Source of the DNA: Viola odorata
Lineage: Eukaryota > Streptophyta > Magnoliopsida > Malpighiales > Violaceae
Direction of reading: 5' to 3'
Length of the DNA: 64,000 nt
Assembly (NCBI GenBank): GCA_963691705.1
Contig: OY829537.1
Coordinates: 58,690,304 to 58,754,303 of the forward strand
Within the stretch, counting starts at the first letter, position 1; each line of letters starts with the position of its first letter. A program made the position numbers and the translations under genes. Shown piece after piece: positions 29,830-41,461 of this stretch. A model generated the notes under the pieces. It worked only from the letters and a program-made list of their open reading frames with translations, ran no database searches and was not told the DNA's origin.

Positions 29830-31240
29830 ACTTCATGTATAATTCCTTCTCTCTCACAAAATTAAAGATTACATACTCGACACCTCTATCTGATCTAACC
29901 TTTATAATTTTTCCTATTCCATTGATTTTATACTTCAACTTTATATTTTAAAAACATGTCAAAAGCTTCATATTTATTTCTTAGTAAATAAACTTTATCA
30001 TATCTCGAAAAATCATGTATAAAAGTAACTTAATATTTTTCACCTCCTCTCGTCATTGTTTGTTTTTTGTCTCCTAAATCAGTGTGAATTTAGCCTAGTA
30101 ATTCAGTTTTTCTTTGCACAAAATGACAAGATTTTTTAGCCAATTTTGATTCAACATAAATTTTAAACTTATTAAAACACGCATTATTTGAACAAAAAAT
30201 CATACCATCAGATTGTAATTTCTTAATATATGAAATACTAACATGTCCTAATCTAGCATGCCATAAATCATAAGAATTAATCAAGAAAGCAGAAGAAGAT
30301 GCAGTTCCATTCATAATTTTAAAAATATTTAAGTACAAAAAGTCTCTAGCTACAATAACTCTTTCCCATAAAAACATTATTTTTAGTCATTAGAATTTTA
30401 TCAGACTCAAAAGAGACTTTCACCCCAACTTTCCCCAATGAGGACACATAAATCAAATTGACTCTTATCTCAGGTACATGATGTACATCATTCAGAGACA
30501 AAGTCTTGCCAGATGTGAGCTTTAGAAGAACTTTTCCTTTGCCATGAACTTTTACAGTCCGCGAATCACCAAGATAAATTTGTTCTTCTCCATCCCTTAC
30601 CCTAGTGTAGGAGGTAAAAGCATCTCTATTTGCACAAATGTCTGGTAGCACCAGAGTCTACCACCCATTCTTTCACATTGACCACAACAAGAGCTTGAGA
30701 AATGACGGCAACAATAATATCATCTCCTTTAACCAAATTAACTTTGGGTTTAGGAGAATTGTCATTTCTTGCTCTCTTCCTGCATTGGGGTGACCTGGTT
30801 TTTCACAAAGCAATTGCCTTTTTTGTTAAAGAAAGGGTTAGTCACTCCATATTTTATTTGTTGTCATTTTTTTAAGAAATAGTTTTATCTATTTACTTGT
30901 CGTATTTTAATTTTTAAGATCACTTTTTGTAGTCAATGACAAAATTAACCATAAATAATTTTAAATTAACTATTTATTGGAGGAAAATTAAAAAGAGTTG
31001 GTTGATAATTAATAAGAATAATTTAGTCAATAATTATATAATAATTATAATTTAATGATTATTTTAGTTATTGTGAAAACTAAAAAAACTACAACTAATA
31101 AAATACGGAGGGAATATTTATTACTCTTCTCGAGCCTTGTTGGGTCTCTTCGTTCCATAGGCTTTAACCTTAGGTTTGTCAAACCTTTATTGGTCTTAGT
31201 CCCACTTAATGAAATCAATGGGTTGTGATAAAAGAAAAAG
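29830..31240 (-). pseudogene. Ty1/copia gag-protease-integrase fragment
   Basis: On the minus strand: gag end with basic residues near 30760, protease WVVDSGATRHLC (30690-30650; D-S-G triad), then RDAFTSYT, GDSRTVKVHGKGKVLLKL, VHHVPEIRVNL, the pre-integrase DLWHARLGHVSISYIKKL (30260-30210) and the integrase start TFIHDFSRYDKVYLL (about 30000). Integrase after protease and before any RT is the copia order. A frameshift after RHLC and several stops occur. The fragment ends near 29830 before the integrase catalytic part is complete. A Stowaway MITE splits the gag side at 30841. Confidence 0.85.
30841..31114. mobile_element. Stowaway-like MITE, 274 bp, TA target site
   Basis: The left end GTCACTCCATATTTTATTTG and the right end pair as diverged terminal inverted repeats (right end reversed: TTCCCTCCGTATTTTATTAG). 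TA dinucleotides flank it (30839-30840 and 31115-31116). There is no ORF. It sits inside the copia remnant. Confidence 0.8.
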
Positions 31241-31676
31241 GAAAACTAACAAATGTATTTCTATTGAATTAACTGTCTAAGAGAGTCAATTGCCGCCTAT
31301 AGGCGGTTTAGTTTTAAAAAGTAATTGTTAGAATTAATAACATTTTTATTAATTTTTATATCAAAAATATATGTGACAATTTTTATATTTATTTGTTAAT
31401 TATTCATTTAAATAAAAATAATAATACAATTTAATTAGAAATAAATAAACTTTAATTATATTTTAATACATTAGTTTATACAACTTTAATAGTAAAATAA
31501 TTAGTATTATAAACGTTATTCTTTAACTTATAATCTGTGTGTTTATTTAGTTAAAAAAGTATTAAAATAAAATAAAATTTGAGTACAATAAAAATATTTA
31601 TTTCTGTAAATGAAATTTTTAGTAATTGGATAATATTTTAATTACTTTTAAAATATATACTTTTTTAAAATATAAT
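31241..31676. other. AT-rich stretch without recognised gene
   Basis: Long A/T runs; nothing else seen. Confidence 0.6.
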
Positions 31677-31974
31677 TAGGGGTGGCAAATGGGTGGATAT
31701 GGGTGGATATGGGTAAGGATTAAATGGGTATGGGTGGGTATGAGTATCAAACCCATTTATTATCCATATAATTTTTTAAATGGGTACCCATACCCATTTA
31801 CACCCATTTAAATCATACCCACCCATTTATATCCATTTACACTCATTTAAATCACACTCACTCGATAAATATAATTTTTTATTAAGTAAAATTAAAAATA
31901 CCATGTTAGACTAAAAAAATGTAGATTTTGATAAAATCTGACTATGTGACTCGACTTTGATTGTGTATGTTGGT

Positions 31975-32640
31975 TAGACCGTTTAGGCTCGAATTTTATC
32001 ATTTAGGTTCGGGTTTTATCGTTTAGGCTTGGGTTTGACCATTTATGCTCGAGTTTGACCGTTTAGGCTCGGGTTTGACTGTTTAGGCTCGGGCTTTATC
32101 GTTTAGGCTCGGGCTTGACTGTTTAGGCTCGGGTTTTATTGTTTAGGCTTGAGTTTTATTGTTTAGGTTTGGGTTTGACCATTTAGGCTCATTTTTTACC
32201 ATTTTGGCTTGTTTCTTTTACCAATTTGGCTCATTTTGAAACCGTTTTGGCTCTTTATTTTTACCATTTTTGCTCGTTTTTCACCAGTTAGGCTTGATTT
32301 TAAACATTTTGGATCATTTCTTTTACCTTTTTTACTCATTTTTTTACCATTTTTGCTAATTTTTCATCGTTTTGGCTCGTTTGTTACCTTTTTTTTATCA
32401 TTTTAATCATTTTTACCGTTTTACCTCGTTGTTTACCATTTTGGCTCATTTTTTACCGTTTTGGTTCATTTTTTTCCATTATATCTCATTTTTTAACGTT
32501 TTGTCTCATTTTTACCATTTTTGCTCGTTTTTACCATTTTGGCTCATTTTTTTACGGTTTTGGCTTCTTTTTTATCATTTTGGCTCAGTTTTCACTATTT
32601 TGGATCATTTTTTACCGTTTTGGCTTATTTGTTTACCTTA
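31975..32640. repeat. 20-bp minisatellite, about 30 diverging copies
   Basis: Units like GTTTAGGCTCGGGTTTGACC follow one another at about 20-bp steps. They drift toward ATTTTGGCTCATTTTTTACC from 32190 onward. The open frames over it are by-products of the repeat. Confidence 0.85.
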
Positions 32641-32699
32641 AAATAACCCCGTGATAGTGCAAAATAGTTTCAATTTTTCACAAATTATTTTTGCAATTT

Positions 32700-33015
32700 C
32701 CCAATCACCATCACAAGGCAAGCATGTATAAGTGTTATCCCTCTACTTGCACCGAATAAAAACATCCTTATACCTTAGAGCATTGTCAAGCATCGCATAG
32801 GTGGAATTTCATCTTGTCGGACAATCAAGCCACAACCCTTTTGAATATGTAACATGCAATTGTCTACATGTTTCTTCAAACTTGTTATCTCTTTTAGGGG
32901 AAGCAGTCCAAAATGCGACACTTTGATGAATCTTTTCAATCCCCTCCTTAATAACCTCTAACCCTTCTCTCACTACTAGATTCAAGATGTGAGCACAATA
33001 CCTCATGTGAATTAA
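32700..33015 (-). pseudogene. hAT transposase fragment
   Basis: The minus strand reads RYCAHILNLVVREGLEVIKEGIEKIHQSV, then KGLWLDCPTR and, after a lost tryptophan, NSTYAMLDNALRYKDVF. This is the conserved CxHxLNL...VKDGL...D-PTRWNSTY-ML block of plant hAT (Ac/Tam3, RICESLEEPER-type) transposases. Only about 100 codons remain, without the BED finger and the C-terminal dimerisation domain. Such enzymes cut and paste hAT elements in the nucleus. Stops follow at about 32735. Confidence 0.85.
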
Positions 33016-33029
33016 AGAACCAGATAATA

Positions 33030-33370
33030 TCAAAGAGCCAATATAGTAAAAAATGAGCCAAAATGGTGAAAAATGAGCCAAAATGGTAAAAAAATGTAAG
33101 AAATGAGACAAATGATGAAAAATGAGCTAAAATGGTAAAAATGAGCAAAATTGGTAAAAAATGAGACAAAATAGTGACAAATGTGCCAAAACGATAAAAA
33201 AATGAGCCAAAACTTTAAAAAACAAGCAGAACGGTTAAAAACGAGCCAAAACGATGAAAAATGAGCCAAAATGGTAAAAAATGACCCAAAATAGTAAAAA
33301 ATGAGTAAAAAGGTAAAAAAATGAAACAAAATGGTAAAAAATGAGCCTAGCTGGTGAAAATAATTTTATT
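33030..33370. repeat. inverted counterpart of the 20-bp minisatellite
   Basis: Units such as GAGCCAAAATGGTAAAAAAT are the reverse complement of the units at 32190-32640. About 15 copies. Together the arrays form a large interrupted palindrome around the transposase fragment. Confidence 0.85.
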
Positions 33371-33492
33371 AAATGAAATAATAAATAAGTAAGTGTAAAA
33401 AATGAGCCTAATTGATTGTTTAAGTGTTGATCCATTTCTAATGCCAATTGTTTTACAATGTTTTTAAAAATAAATACCTTATAGAAATAAAA

Positions 33493-36400
33493 TGTCGCGC
33501 CCCCCGAAAATAATAAAAATTCGCGAGTATACGACGAATCTGAGACCTTACGATGTTCGGCGTAAAAGGACGCCTCGCAACATGCAATGAAGTCGCCACC
33601 CTAATTTTTGTCTCTATGTTTAGGGAACCTAATCGTCATGGCATAAAAAAAATTAAAAAACTAAAGGCACAAAAAAAAGGGTTTAAACCCAAGAACAAAG
33701 GTTTGGGGTCGTATTATGGACTCGGGAAGGTGTTAGGCACCTGAGTCACATCCGAAAACGGTTACCGGTTGATAAGAGAGGTGTTTAAAAGATGTTTGAT
33801 AAAAATGTGCTTTAAAAGGGGGTCCCTAGAGGAATCGTCACTTTAGTCTTTTCCGTAGGGACCGTTCGGGAATAATCAATCGTTGGACGAGGTTATCATT
33901 TTAAAAATCTTTTCGGACGGAGTTACCAATTTCAAGACCGATCGATTATTCCTGACCGTAGCGTGATGGGACTGAATTTTTCGTAAGACTGAATGAGCGC
34001 CCTCTTTTCCATCATCGGGTCATGCATGATTAAATCATTACTACGTGATTCTATCATGGATGACTAACAAAGTACAGATTTGCATGAGAAGTATTTTGAA
34101 AATGATGAGTCGATGTGGGATCGAAGCCACCAAATACATGCAGTCAATATAAGCGGAATTTAAAATCAAATGAACATGGCATTTTAAGCAAGTCTTTAAA
34201 CAAGTTGTTCATATGGATTGATTTTAATTCTAGCAATTCTATATATCATGCATACGATTAATATTTACGAAAAGCATTGAATAAATAAAAGGAAAAGAAA
34301 GCCGTACTTTCGAGCGAAGCTTAAATTTTACCTACAAAATGAGAGTGTTAGTGATAGCTTGAAAAATAAATGAGTAGTTTATGCATGCGAGAATTTAAGT
34401 AAACAGTTGATATATACGAAAAATTAAACAATGATTTTGACGCGTACGAAAATTTAAATGATGACTTGACACATATGAAAATTTAAATGATGATTTGATA
34501 AGTGCAGGAAAATTTAAATGATGATTTGACGCATATGAAAATTTAAATGATGATTCGACAAGTGCGAGAATTTAAATGATGACAGTTGATAAGTGCGAGA
34601 ACTTTAAATGATGATTTGATCCATACGAAAATTTAAATGATGATAATTGTGAAAAATTAAAGATTTGATGATTTGCAGAAAAATAAGCAGTTGATGATTT
34701 GCAGAAAAATTAAACAGTTGATGATTTGCAGAAAAAATAAACAATTGATAATTTGTAGAAATTTAAAGTGCGACAGACCATGTAGGCGGTAAATTAAATG
34801 ACTGAATTTTAAATTGCGGAATGTAAATTGCGGAAATTTAAACAGTTGATATTTTGCAAAAATTAAACAGTTCATGATTTACGGAAAATAAAGCAGTTTA
34901 CGAAAATAAAATTAACTAGTCATGCGTACAAATAAATAAACAATTAGTCGAATAAATAAATATTTATAACAAAACGACACACGAATAATTATGACACGAA
35001 AAAGAAATTGACAAAAAATAAACACGGGGCGGGCCCGTTGGGCTGGGCCCCACTTGGGCCCAGCTTGGAAATTAAAAGAATGGGCCAAGAATAGTTCCTG
35101 GCCCAAGGAAATTAAAAAAATGGTGATGGGCCAAGCCCATCACCTTTCTTTCTTTTCTCCCGCCAACCAAGCCCATACTATTCATCATCCTCTTCCTTGT
35201 GTCGCCGGTGCTACTGCCGGCGACCAAGGTCCGGCCACCCGTGGTCGGAACCAAATAATCTTCGTACCGAGATACTCGTCTCCTCGACGGCTTCCCAACC
35301 GTACAAACCTCGACTCTCAGTTTAAATCGTACCGAAATTAATTTTGAAAAAATGACAAAAATGGTAATTAACTAAAAACATGTATTTAATCTATAACATA
35401 TGTAGGATTTAATGGCATAAAAACAAGCAATTTATTTGATCAAAACCTCATCCTAAAAATTAAAACTGAAAATGGCACAAAAAAAGCAAGAAAAAAAGGC
35501 TTACCAACAAAGCTTAAAACTGTGGCAACTAACGCTCTAAATGAGCAGTCGGCTAAGAGGGAGAAGGAGCAAGGTAGCTCTTGGTGAATTCCCGTTGAAA
35601 ACTGAAGGAGAGGGCCTCGTATTTATAGGCTTTTCGGCGAGTGAGGTCGAGGCACGACGCTGCGCGTGGAGGGGCAGCTCGTGCACTGGCGGAGCTACGT
35701 CGTTGCGTTGGCAAGGCTAGGTGATGATGGCGGGCGGGACAGGACGCGGTGGATGCGATGGGGAGGGGACGGGAGCAAGGAGCTCGGTGGCTTGCTCCGC
35801 TGCTGCTCGTCGCCACTGTGCATGCGTACCATGCATGCTTAATTTGTGAGTCGTTGATCGGGTTGACTTCCCTTGGTCAACCAGATCTACAGTGATGATC
35901 AAGAGTTTTTGTTTAATTTATTTAAATGGCTTCGAGCCATCTTTGCGACCAAATATTTCAAAAACTCGTGCCGAAAGTGTCACCGCGTAGAGAAAAATAA
36001 GACGAGCGAATTGATATACAGTGTGCAACAAAAGTTCATCCCGAGCCTTGTTAAAAAAATCATTTGAGAACGAGGAAGGTTCGAACGGGAAAAATACTAG
36101 GGAATTAATTTTACGAAATAAAAAGAGGTTGCGCGATCTAGAAAAATAATAAAAAATAACTGGCCGATAAGAAAAGATGTTCGACCCTTTTCTCCCAGAA
36201 GTTTCACTCGGGAGCAAAAAAGAGCTCGAACGGGATATTTGACTCGGGTAGCGGTACGAGCGAACTCGCTTGACATGAGAGAGATCAAAAATTCGAGGTG
36301 ACCAAGTTGTAGAGAAAAATGAGACAGACTAACTAGTTAACAGCAAATGAAGGAAAATATTATTTTAACGTGTTTATTTTCTCGTTCGTAAACATGAATA

Positions 36401-36896
36401 TGTTCGAACGAAAAATAAATGACGTTACGACGAAAATTGCATGAAATGAAGTTGACTGGCGTGAATGAAAAAAAGAGTAGGTAATTGTCAACTAAAGAAA
36501 TAATGTGTTCGATCAATGGTCCAAGCGAACTTACTCGGGTCCAATAAAAGCTCGAACAAAAATAATAATAAAATAAAAAATGCTAAAAAATATGATAAAA
36601 TACTAAAAATCCTAAATTTTATGCGATGACCTAAAATCAAAAAATAAATAGCAAATGACTAACGGATAATTAAAAATAGCATTTTTAAGGTTGAAAATAT
36701 TAATAATAATAATAATGAAAATATTGTGACGAAAAATTAAAAATGCGATTTATGATGCTGAGGACAATAATAACAATGATAAAATGTGATGAGAATTAAA
36801 AAATAAACTAACGACAGTAAATTAATTAAGAATGACAGTAAGTTTAAGTAAAATGATAAATTCAATTTAAATGGCATCAAAATTCGGGTATCAACA
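33493..36896 (-). mobile_element. Tat/Ogre-type LTR, 3.4 kb, probably solo
   Basis: The plus strand starts TGTCGCGCCCCC and ends GGGTATCAACA, so the LTR reads TGTTGATACCCG...GCGACA on the minus strand. The first 280 bases match the reverse complement of the Ogre LTR end at 47820-48062 (shared blocks include GCAATGAAGTCGCCACCCTA and GGGAAGGTGTTAGGCACC). A block at 34300-34345 also matches 46085-46130. A minus TATAAAT lies at 35621-35627 with a GTAAG splice donor at about 35504. No PBS or internal region follows on either side, and TSDs are not clear. Confidence 0.85.
34430..34770. repeat. tandem AT-rich repeats in the LTR (about 29 bp, then about 27 bp)
   Basis: AAAATTTAAATGATGATTTG recurs about nine times from 34430 to 34650, followed by four copies of a GTTGATGATTTGCAGAAAAA unit to 34760. 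Confidence 0.8.
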
Positions 36897-37623
36897 CAAG
36901 TTATTATTGATGTGATTCTTCGGCTAATAAGTTTCATATTATATATTTTACGCATTTAAATATCTAAATAAATACTACATTGAAATAAACGGATTTAAAA
37001 ATAAAATTCTTACATAAATAAATTTCATGACATAAAATTTACTAAACATTTATCTAATAGAACTCGAACTTTTAGTGTCAACTAGATCAAAATAAACTAG
37101 TTAATAATTATTAATTAATTAAGTAAAGCCCAAATGATAACATAAATTATTTAAGTTTATATATTTATTACAACATTAATGATTTAATATTAATTATAAG
37201 AATAGTTATGAAATTTCTAAATTAATTCAAAATATATTTAAATAATTTTGAATGGTCCATGACCATGATTTTTTCATGCTTTGTAGAAAAAAACCATGAG
37301 TGATCCCATGAAAAGTATAAAACTCATTTTTAAAAGATTAAAGAAAATAAGAAAAGTTGATATAGAATTACTCATCTTGAGATAAAGATTACGTTGTTGT
37401 AGTTTTTAATTCATTTTGTTCATTTTATAGAGTAAGAAAATTGAATTTGTTTAAAAAAGAAAAATAAAAAAGATGAGAAAGAAAGAGGAGAAGGAGACAC
37501 GTAGGGTTGGTTTGAGTTTAATTGGGCACTCATTGGGTACTCATACCCAAACCCAATTAAACCCATATATTTTAGTTTAAATGAGTAATTAAAAATTACA
37601 TTGACCCATTTAACACCCATACT
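36897..37623. other. AT-rich sequence, possible right part of the hAT-like element
   Basis: No coding sequence seen. The last 130 bases (37500-37620) are rich in ACCCAT and GGGTA motifs like those at 31690-31830. Confidence 0.5.
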
Positions 37624-38308
37624 TAGGGGTGTTCATCGGTCGGTACCGTAATATTTTGGTATAAAAATTTTGGTATTCGGTATACCAAACTAAAAAAATT
37701 AGATACCGTACCATAGTTTCAATTGATCGGTACCGTAGTTTTATTACCAAAAAGTATTACAGTAATACCGAATCACCTAAAACTACTTGAAGTTGTGAAT
37801 AAAGACAATGCATTATTGATCACAATAAATTGAGATACAGTGACCAATCAAAATATAAACAGGTATGTGGGTGGGACTTGGGAGATTCTAGGTTTCTAAT
37901 TAATTAGGATTTAGGATTAATATGTGTGTTGCCATTGCCAGTGCTGGTGTGGTGGTGCCGTGGTGGTGGGTGGGACTCTGGTAATTTGGATTGAATCCAA
38001 AAAGATGATAATATCCAGAATAAGATGAGCAAACACGGGAGTGGGACTTGGGAGTTGAGTTGAGATTTGGGAGTAAATATTAATATAATAGAATAGAATA
38101 GATTATAGAGCAAAGAAATTATTTCGGTTCGGCAGATACGGTACTACCGTACCTGTAAAATTTAATACCATACTGTACCGAAATTTTTCGGTACGGTATT
38201 TCGGTATACCGTACAGTAAAAAATTTTAAAAAAAATACTGACCGAATCGAGTAAATTTCGGTACGGTATTATGGTAATTTCAGTACGGTCGGTATTTAAA
38301 CAACCCTA
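37624..38308. mobile_element. hAT-like MITE, 685 bp, 8-bp TSD with one mismatch
   Basis: It starts TAGGGGTGTTCATCGGTCGG and ends GTATTTAAACAACCCTA, whose reverse complement begins TAGGGTTGTTTAAATACCG. Flanking 8-mers CCCATACT (37616-37623) and CTCATACT (38309-38316) differ at one base. Subterminal GGTACGGTA/TACCGTACC motifs repeat at both ends. No ORF. TIR and 8-bp TSD fit the hAT superfamily. Confidence 0.85.
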
Positions 38309-38544
38309 CTCATACTCACTTAAGTTAGTTGGATATAGGTATATAATTAGGTACGAGTAGATTTTTTCCATATTTATTACAACATTAATGATTTAATATT
38401 AATTATAATATTATCACAACTTTTTCTATTTGATGGCTAAAACGACCAACCCCAGAAAATGAGAAGTGATTATGAATGTATATGCGTGTGAAAAAGAAAA
38501 AAAAAGAAGCACTTGTTAAAGATCGAGGTGCCTTCCTCATCCCC

Positions 38545-38550
38545 CACGTG
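38545..38550. promoter_or_regulatory. G-box CACGTG upstream of the transporter gene
   Basis: CACGTG lies 92 bases before the ATG at 38642, within CCCCCACGTGTCC, a good bZIP/bHLH site of the kind common in light-regulated plastid-protein genes. It is the only such site I noted in the 240-base upstream region. Confidence 0.55.
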
Positions 38551-38641
38551 TCCTTGGGCTTTATCACTCATTACTCCGCTGCTCAACTTAAATATTTTGT
38601 AAAATTATACAGTAGAAAATAAGAAAAAGGAAGGAAAAAAA

Positions 38642-41461
38642 ATGAGTTGGACCTTCACCTGCTTCTCTCCGCCTTCTTGCTACTCCCATTACCAGTACCA
38701 CTATCCCTCTTCTTCTCATCTATTCCAACACTTGAACTCCAATCGGATCTCTTACCGGAATCCCTCAACTTCCGAAACAGTTGCAATCCATGCTTCCATC
38801 TTCTCTCCCATCTCACCTTCTAATGCTTGCAGAAACCTCCAGTTTCCCCCCAATTGCGCCGCCAGTGACGGAAACGACCCATCATCGTCTGATGTTGAAT
38901 GCTTGGGAACAGGCCTGAATGTTGAGTGCATTGTCTCTTCCTCCTCTGAATCCAATGACGAACCTCCATCACCACCGAAAAGCATGACGGAAATGGTAGC
39001 GGAGACCGGAGTGCTGGTGTCTCCATTCTTCTTCTGGGGCACGGCGATGGTGGCTATGAAGGAGGTGCTTCCCCTCACTGGCCCTTTCTTTATAGCTGCC
39101 TTCCGCCTTATTCCTGCTGGCCTACTTCTTATTGCGTTTGCTGCATCCAAAGGCAGACCCTTTCCTTCTGGGGTCGCTGCCTGGCTCTCCATTGCTCTCT
39201 TTGCAATTGTTGATGCATCCTGTTTTCAGGTCTTTCTGTTTCTCTTACTTTCTGCTTTTGGATTAATGCATTTCTGCGGCTATGTCATTATCGTATTCTT
39301 ATTCTTAACATCCCTTTTTCTTTTCAATTCTCTGTAACAGGGATTTCTTGCTCAAGGATTGCAAAGGACTTCTGCAGGTTTAGGCAGCGTAAGTTTTCTA
39401 CATCTTTCTCTTGTCTTTTGTATGCTTGTTTCCCGTATCTCTTCATGCATTTTGCATATCTTATTGCTCCTCATACTGCCCCCCAGCCAATCTTAGCGAT
39501 CTAACTTTACCACATTCAGAATTGATTGAGCGAGCGTAACTTTAAGTTTTTTGAGTGAGCGTGGACAGATGAGAGCAAGTGAGAGCATGACTGTGACTTC
39601 TGCTTTACTGCAGGTCATAATTGACTCACAGCCTCTAACAGTAGCTATACTTGCAAACTTCTTGTTCGGTGAATCCGTGGGGTTTGTTGGAGCTTCAGGG
39701 CTTCTACTTGGTGTCTTCGGACTTCTACTTCTAGAGGTAAACTCGTAATTTTGCTTCTTTCACATTCAGAATTGATGTTCAGTTATTTGTCTGCAAATTA
39801 GTCCACCTATTGGCAACTTCATCTGAAACCACATCCCCTCACTAACACATAAAAATATCCCTTATCCCAAACATTTAACAAATGGAACATTTTTGCTTCT
39901 TCCTTGGAGCTCCTTTGGTCAGTATCCTTTTATTGTTCAGTTTGCTGCTAGCTGTAATGCATTTTGAGTTGTTATCACTGAATGGTCATAGACCAATAAA
40001 ATATGCTTTTGTTGATACCACTTTATTTTGCAATTTCATTGCTTTTCAGTGGCAATCTGTTTTGTATCTTCAGGTGCCTGCTCTTGCTTTTGATGATGGT
40101 AATTTTTCTTTGTGGGGAACTGGAGAATGGTGGATGCTTCTTGCAGCTCAGAGTATGGCAGTTGGCACAGTTATGGTTCGCTGGGTTTCAAAGTACTCCG
40201 ATCCTGTTATGGCAACGGGATGGGTAGATTTCCTGAATTGCTCATGATTGTGTGATTTGATTATTAGCACATGTTAGTTTTGTTTGAATAGGCTAGCCTT
40301 AGAATTTAATCTGCAATTATGTGCTATATACTTGTTTTTATCTAGAATATACTGTAATAAAGTTGGTACCTATACCCACTAGAGTGCTCAGTTGAGCACA
40401 AAGAAAATTGTGAGGGCACCTCATCATCAACAAGTCAATTATTAAACAGTTTGTTTTACTCTGGATCTGCTTTTATAATATTGCTTTATCTGTATGTAGA
40501 TAGAAGATCATCTGAGTATGAGAAACCTTCAATATTCTTGTGAACTTTGCCTTAGAATGTTGCAGGATTTCCCATTGCCTAAAATAAATTCTGTATTTAA
40601 TTGAGGAAAAAGGAATGAAGAACGATAGACTAATTGGCATAAAATTTTTATTGCAGCACATGGTTATTGGTGGTCTCCCTCTTTTGGTGATTGCAATTCT
40701 AAATCATGATCCTGCCTTCAGTGGCAGCCTTGAGAAGCTTACAGCAACTGATTTTTTGGCACTTCTTTACACCTCAATTTTTGGGAGTGCAATCAGTTAT
40801 GGAGTATACTTCTACAGTGCAACAAAGGGTTATGTCTTACACCAAATTCTAACCATATTTTGTTTGAACTCTCTCTCCCTATGTATATATAGGCACACAC
40901 CCGCAGCTTGCACACACAAACACATGTACATTCTTTATTGCGCTCTGGCCTAGGTTAAGCTATTCACATTGGGTGATTGAAATGAGGGTTTGTCCCATCT
41001 CATAGTGTACTTTGCTGAACTTATCCCTCTGATGTTGCATAAATCATTAGTCTAAGATAGTCTTCAGCTTTCTCTGAAAACTAATTTGGTGTTGCTAATT
41101 GAATTTCAGGTAGCTTGACACAGCTGAGTTCCCTCACCTTTCTAACCCCGATGTTTGCTTCAATCTTTGGGTGAGTTCCTTCAATGAAGAGATCAAAATA
41201 AATTGAAATATGACCAAAGTAATTTTATCTAGGGTGTTTATGTCTAGCAATTAGCAAGTAATCATGGATGAAGATGAGTAGAACAGTAGCTTGGATATCA
41301 CTACTTCTTTCTGAAAGTTTTTCCTTTCGTAGTCTTCATGGTATTTATCTAACCGCAGGTTTATATATCTTGGTGAGACATTCTCTACTGTGCAACTGGT
41401 TGGGGCAGTTGTTACTGTGGTTGCTATATACATGGTTAATTATCAGGAGACTGTTGAGTGA
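38642..41461 (+). CDS. EamA/DMT-family (WAT1-related) transporter, plastid-type, seven exons
   Basis: Exons: 38642-39229, 39341-39388, 39614-39736, 40074-40223, 40657-40828, 41110-41170, 41359-41461. All introns are GT-AG and phases agree, giving 414 residues. The first about 110 residues are Ser/Pro-rich without acidic start, like a chloroplast transit peptide, followed by an acidic linker. From residue 120 there are about ten membrane segments in two EamA repeats (first from VLVSPFFFWGTAMVAMKEV, second from WWMLLAAQSMAVG to the end). GSAISYGVYFYSATKGSLT and LTFLTPMFASIFG match what I recall of Arabidopsis At3g02690, a chloroplast drug/metabolite-type transporter of similar length. The substrate is unknown. 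The gene is complete and flanked by transposons on both sides. Splice sites were chosen by eye; alternatives at exon 4 (40050) fit the protein less well. Confidence 0.93.

Larger units (their letters stand above)
31677..37620. mobile_element. decayed hAT-like element, interrupted
   Basis: The left end TAGGGGTGGCAAATGGGTGG (31677-31696) is a hAT-type terminus with GGGTA/ACCCAT subterminal repeats. At 37595-37615 the sequence ACCCATTTAACACCC is its approximate reverse complement. Between them lies a minus-strand hAT transposase fragment (32700-33015) and a foreign LTR (33493-36896). The right boundary is hidden by a MITE. The pairing of the two ends is inference; the 8-bp TSD was not found. Confidence 0.4.

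Noticed and set aside
32209..33447. Open frames of Phe/Leu/Ile-rich composition on both strands
   Set aside because: Direct consequence of the 20-bp minisatellite; only the hAT fragment at 32700-33015 has a real protein pattern.
35553..35816. Ala/Ser/Arg-rich 87-codon minus frame
   Set aside because: Lies across the TATA and leader of an LTR; GC-rich composition explains the frame.
33488..36901. Target-site duplication around the Tat-type LTR
   Set aside because: Flanking 5-mers TAAAA and CAAGT do not match, so the LTR could not be proved solo.
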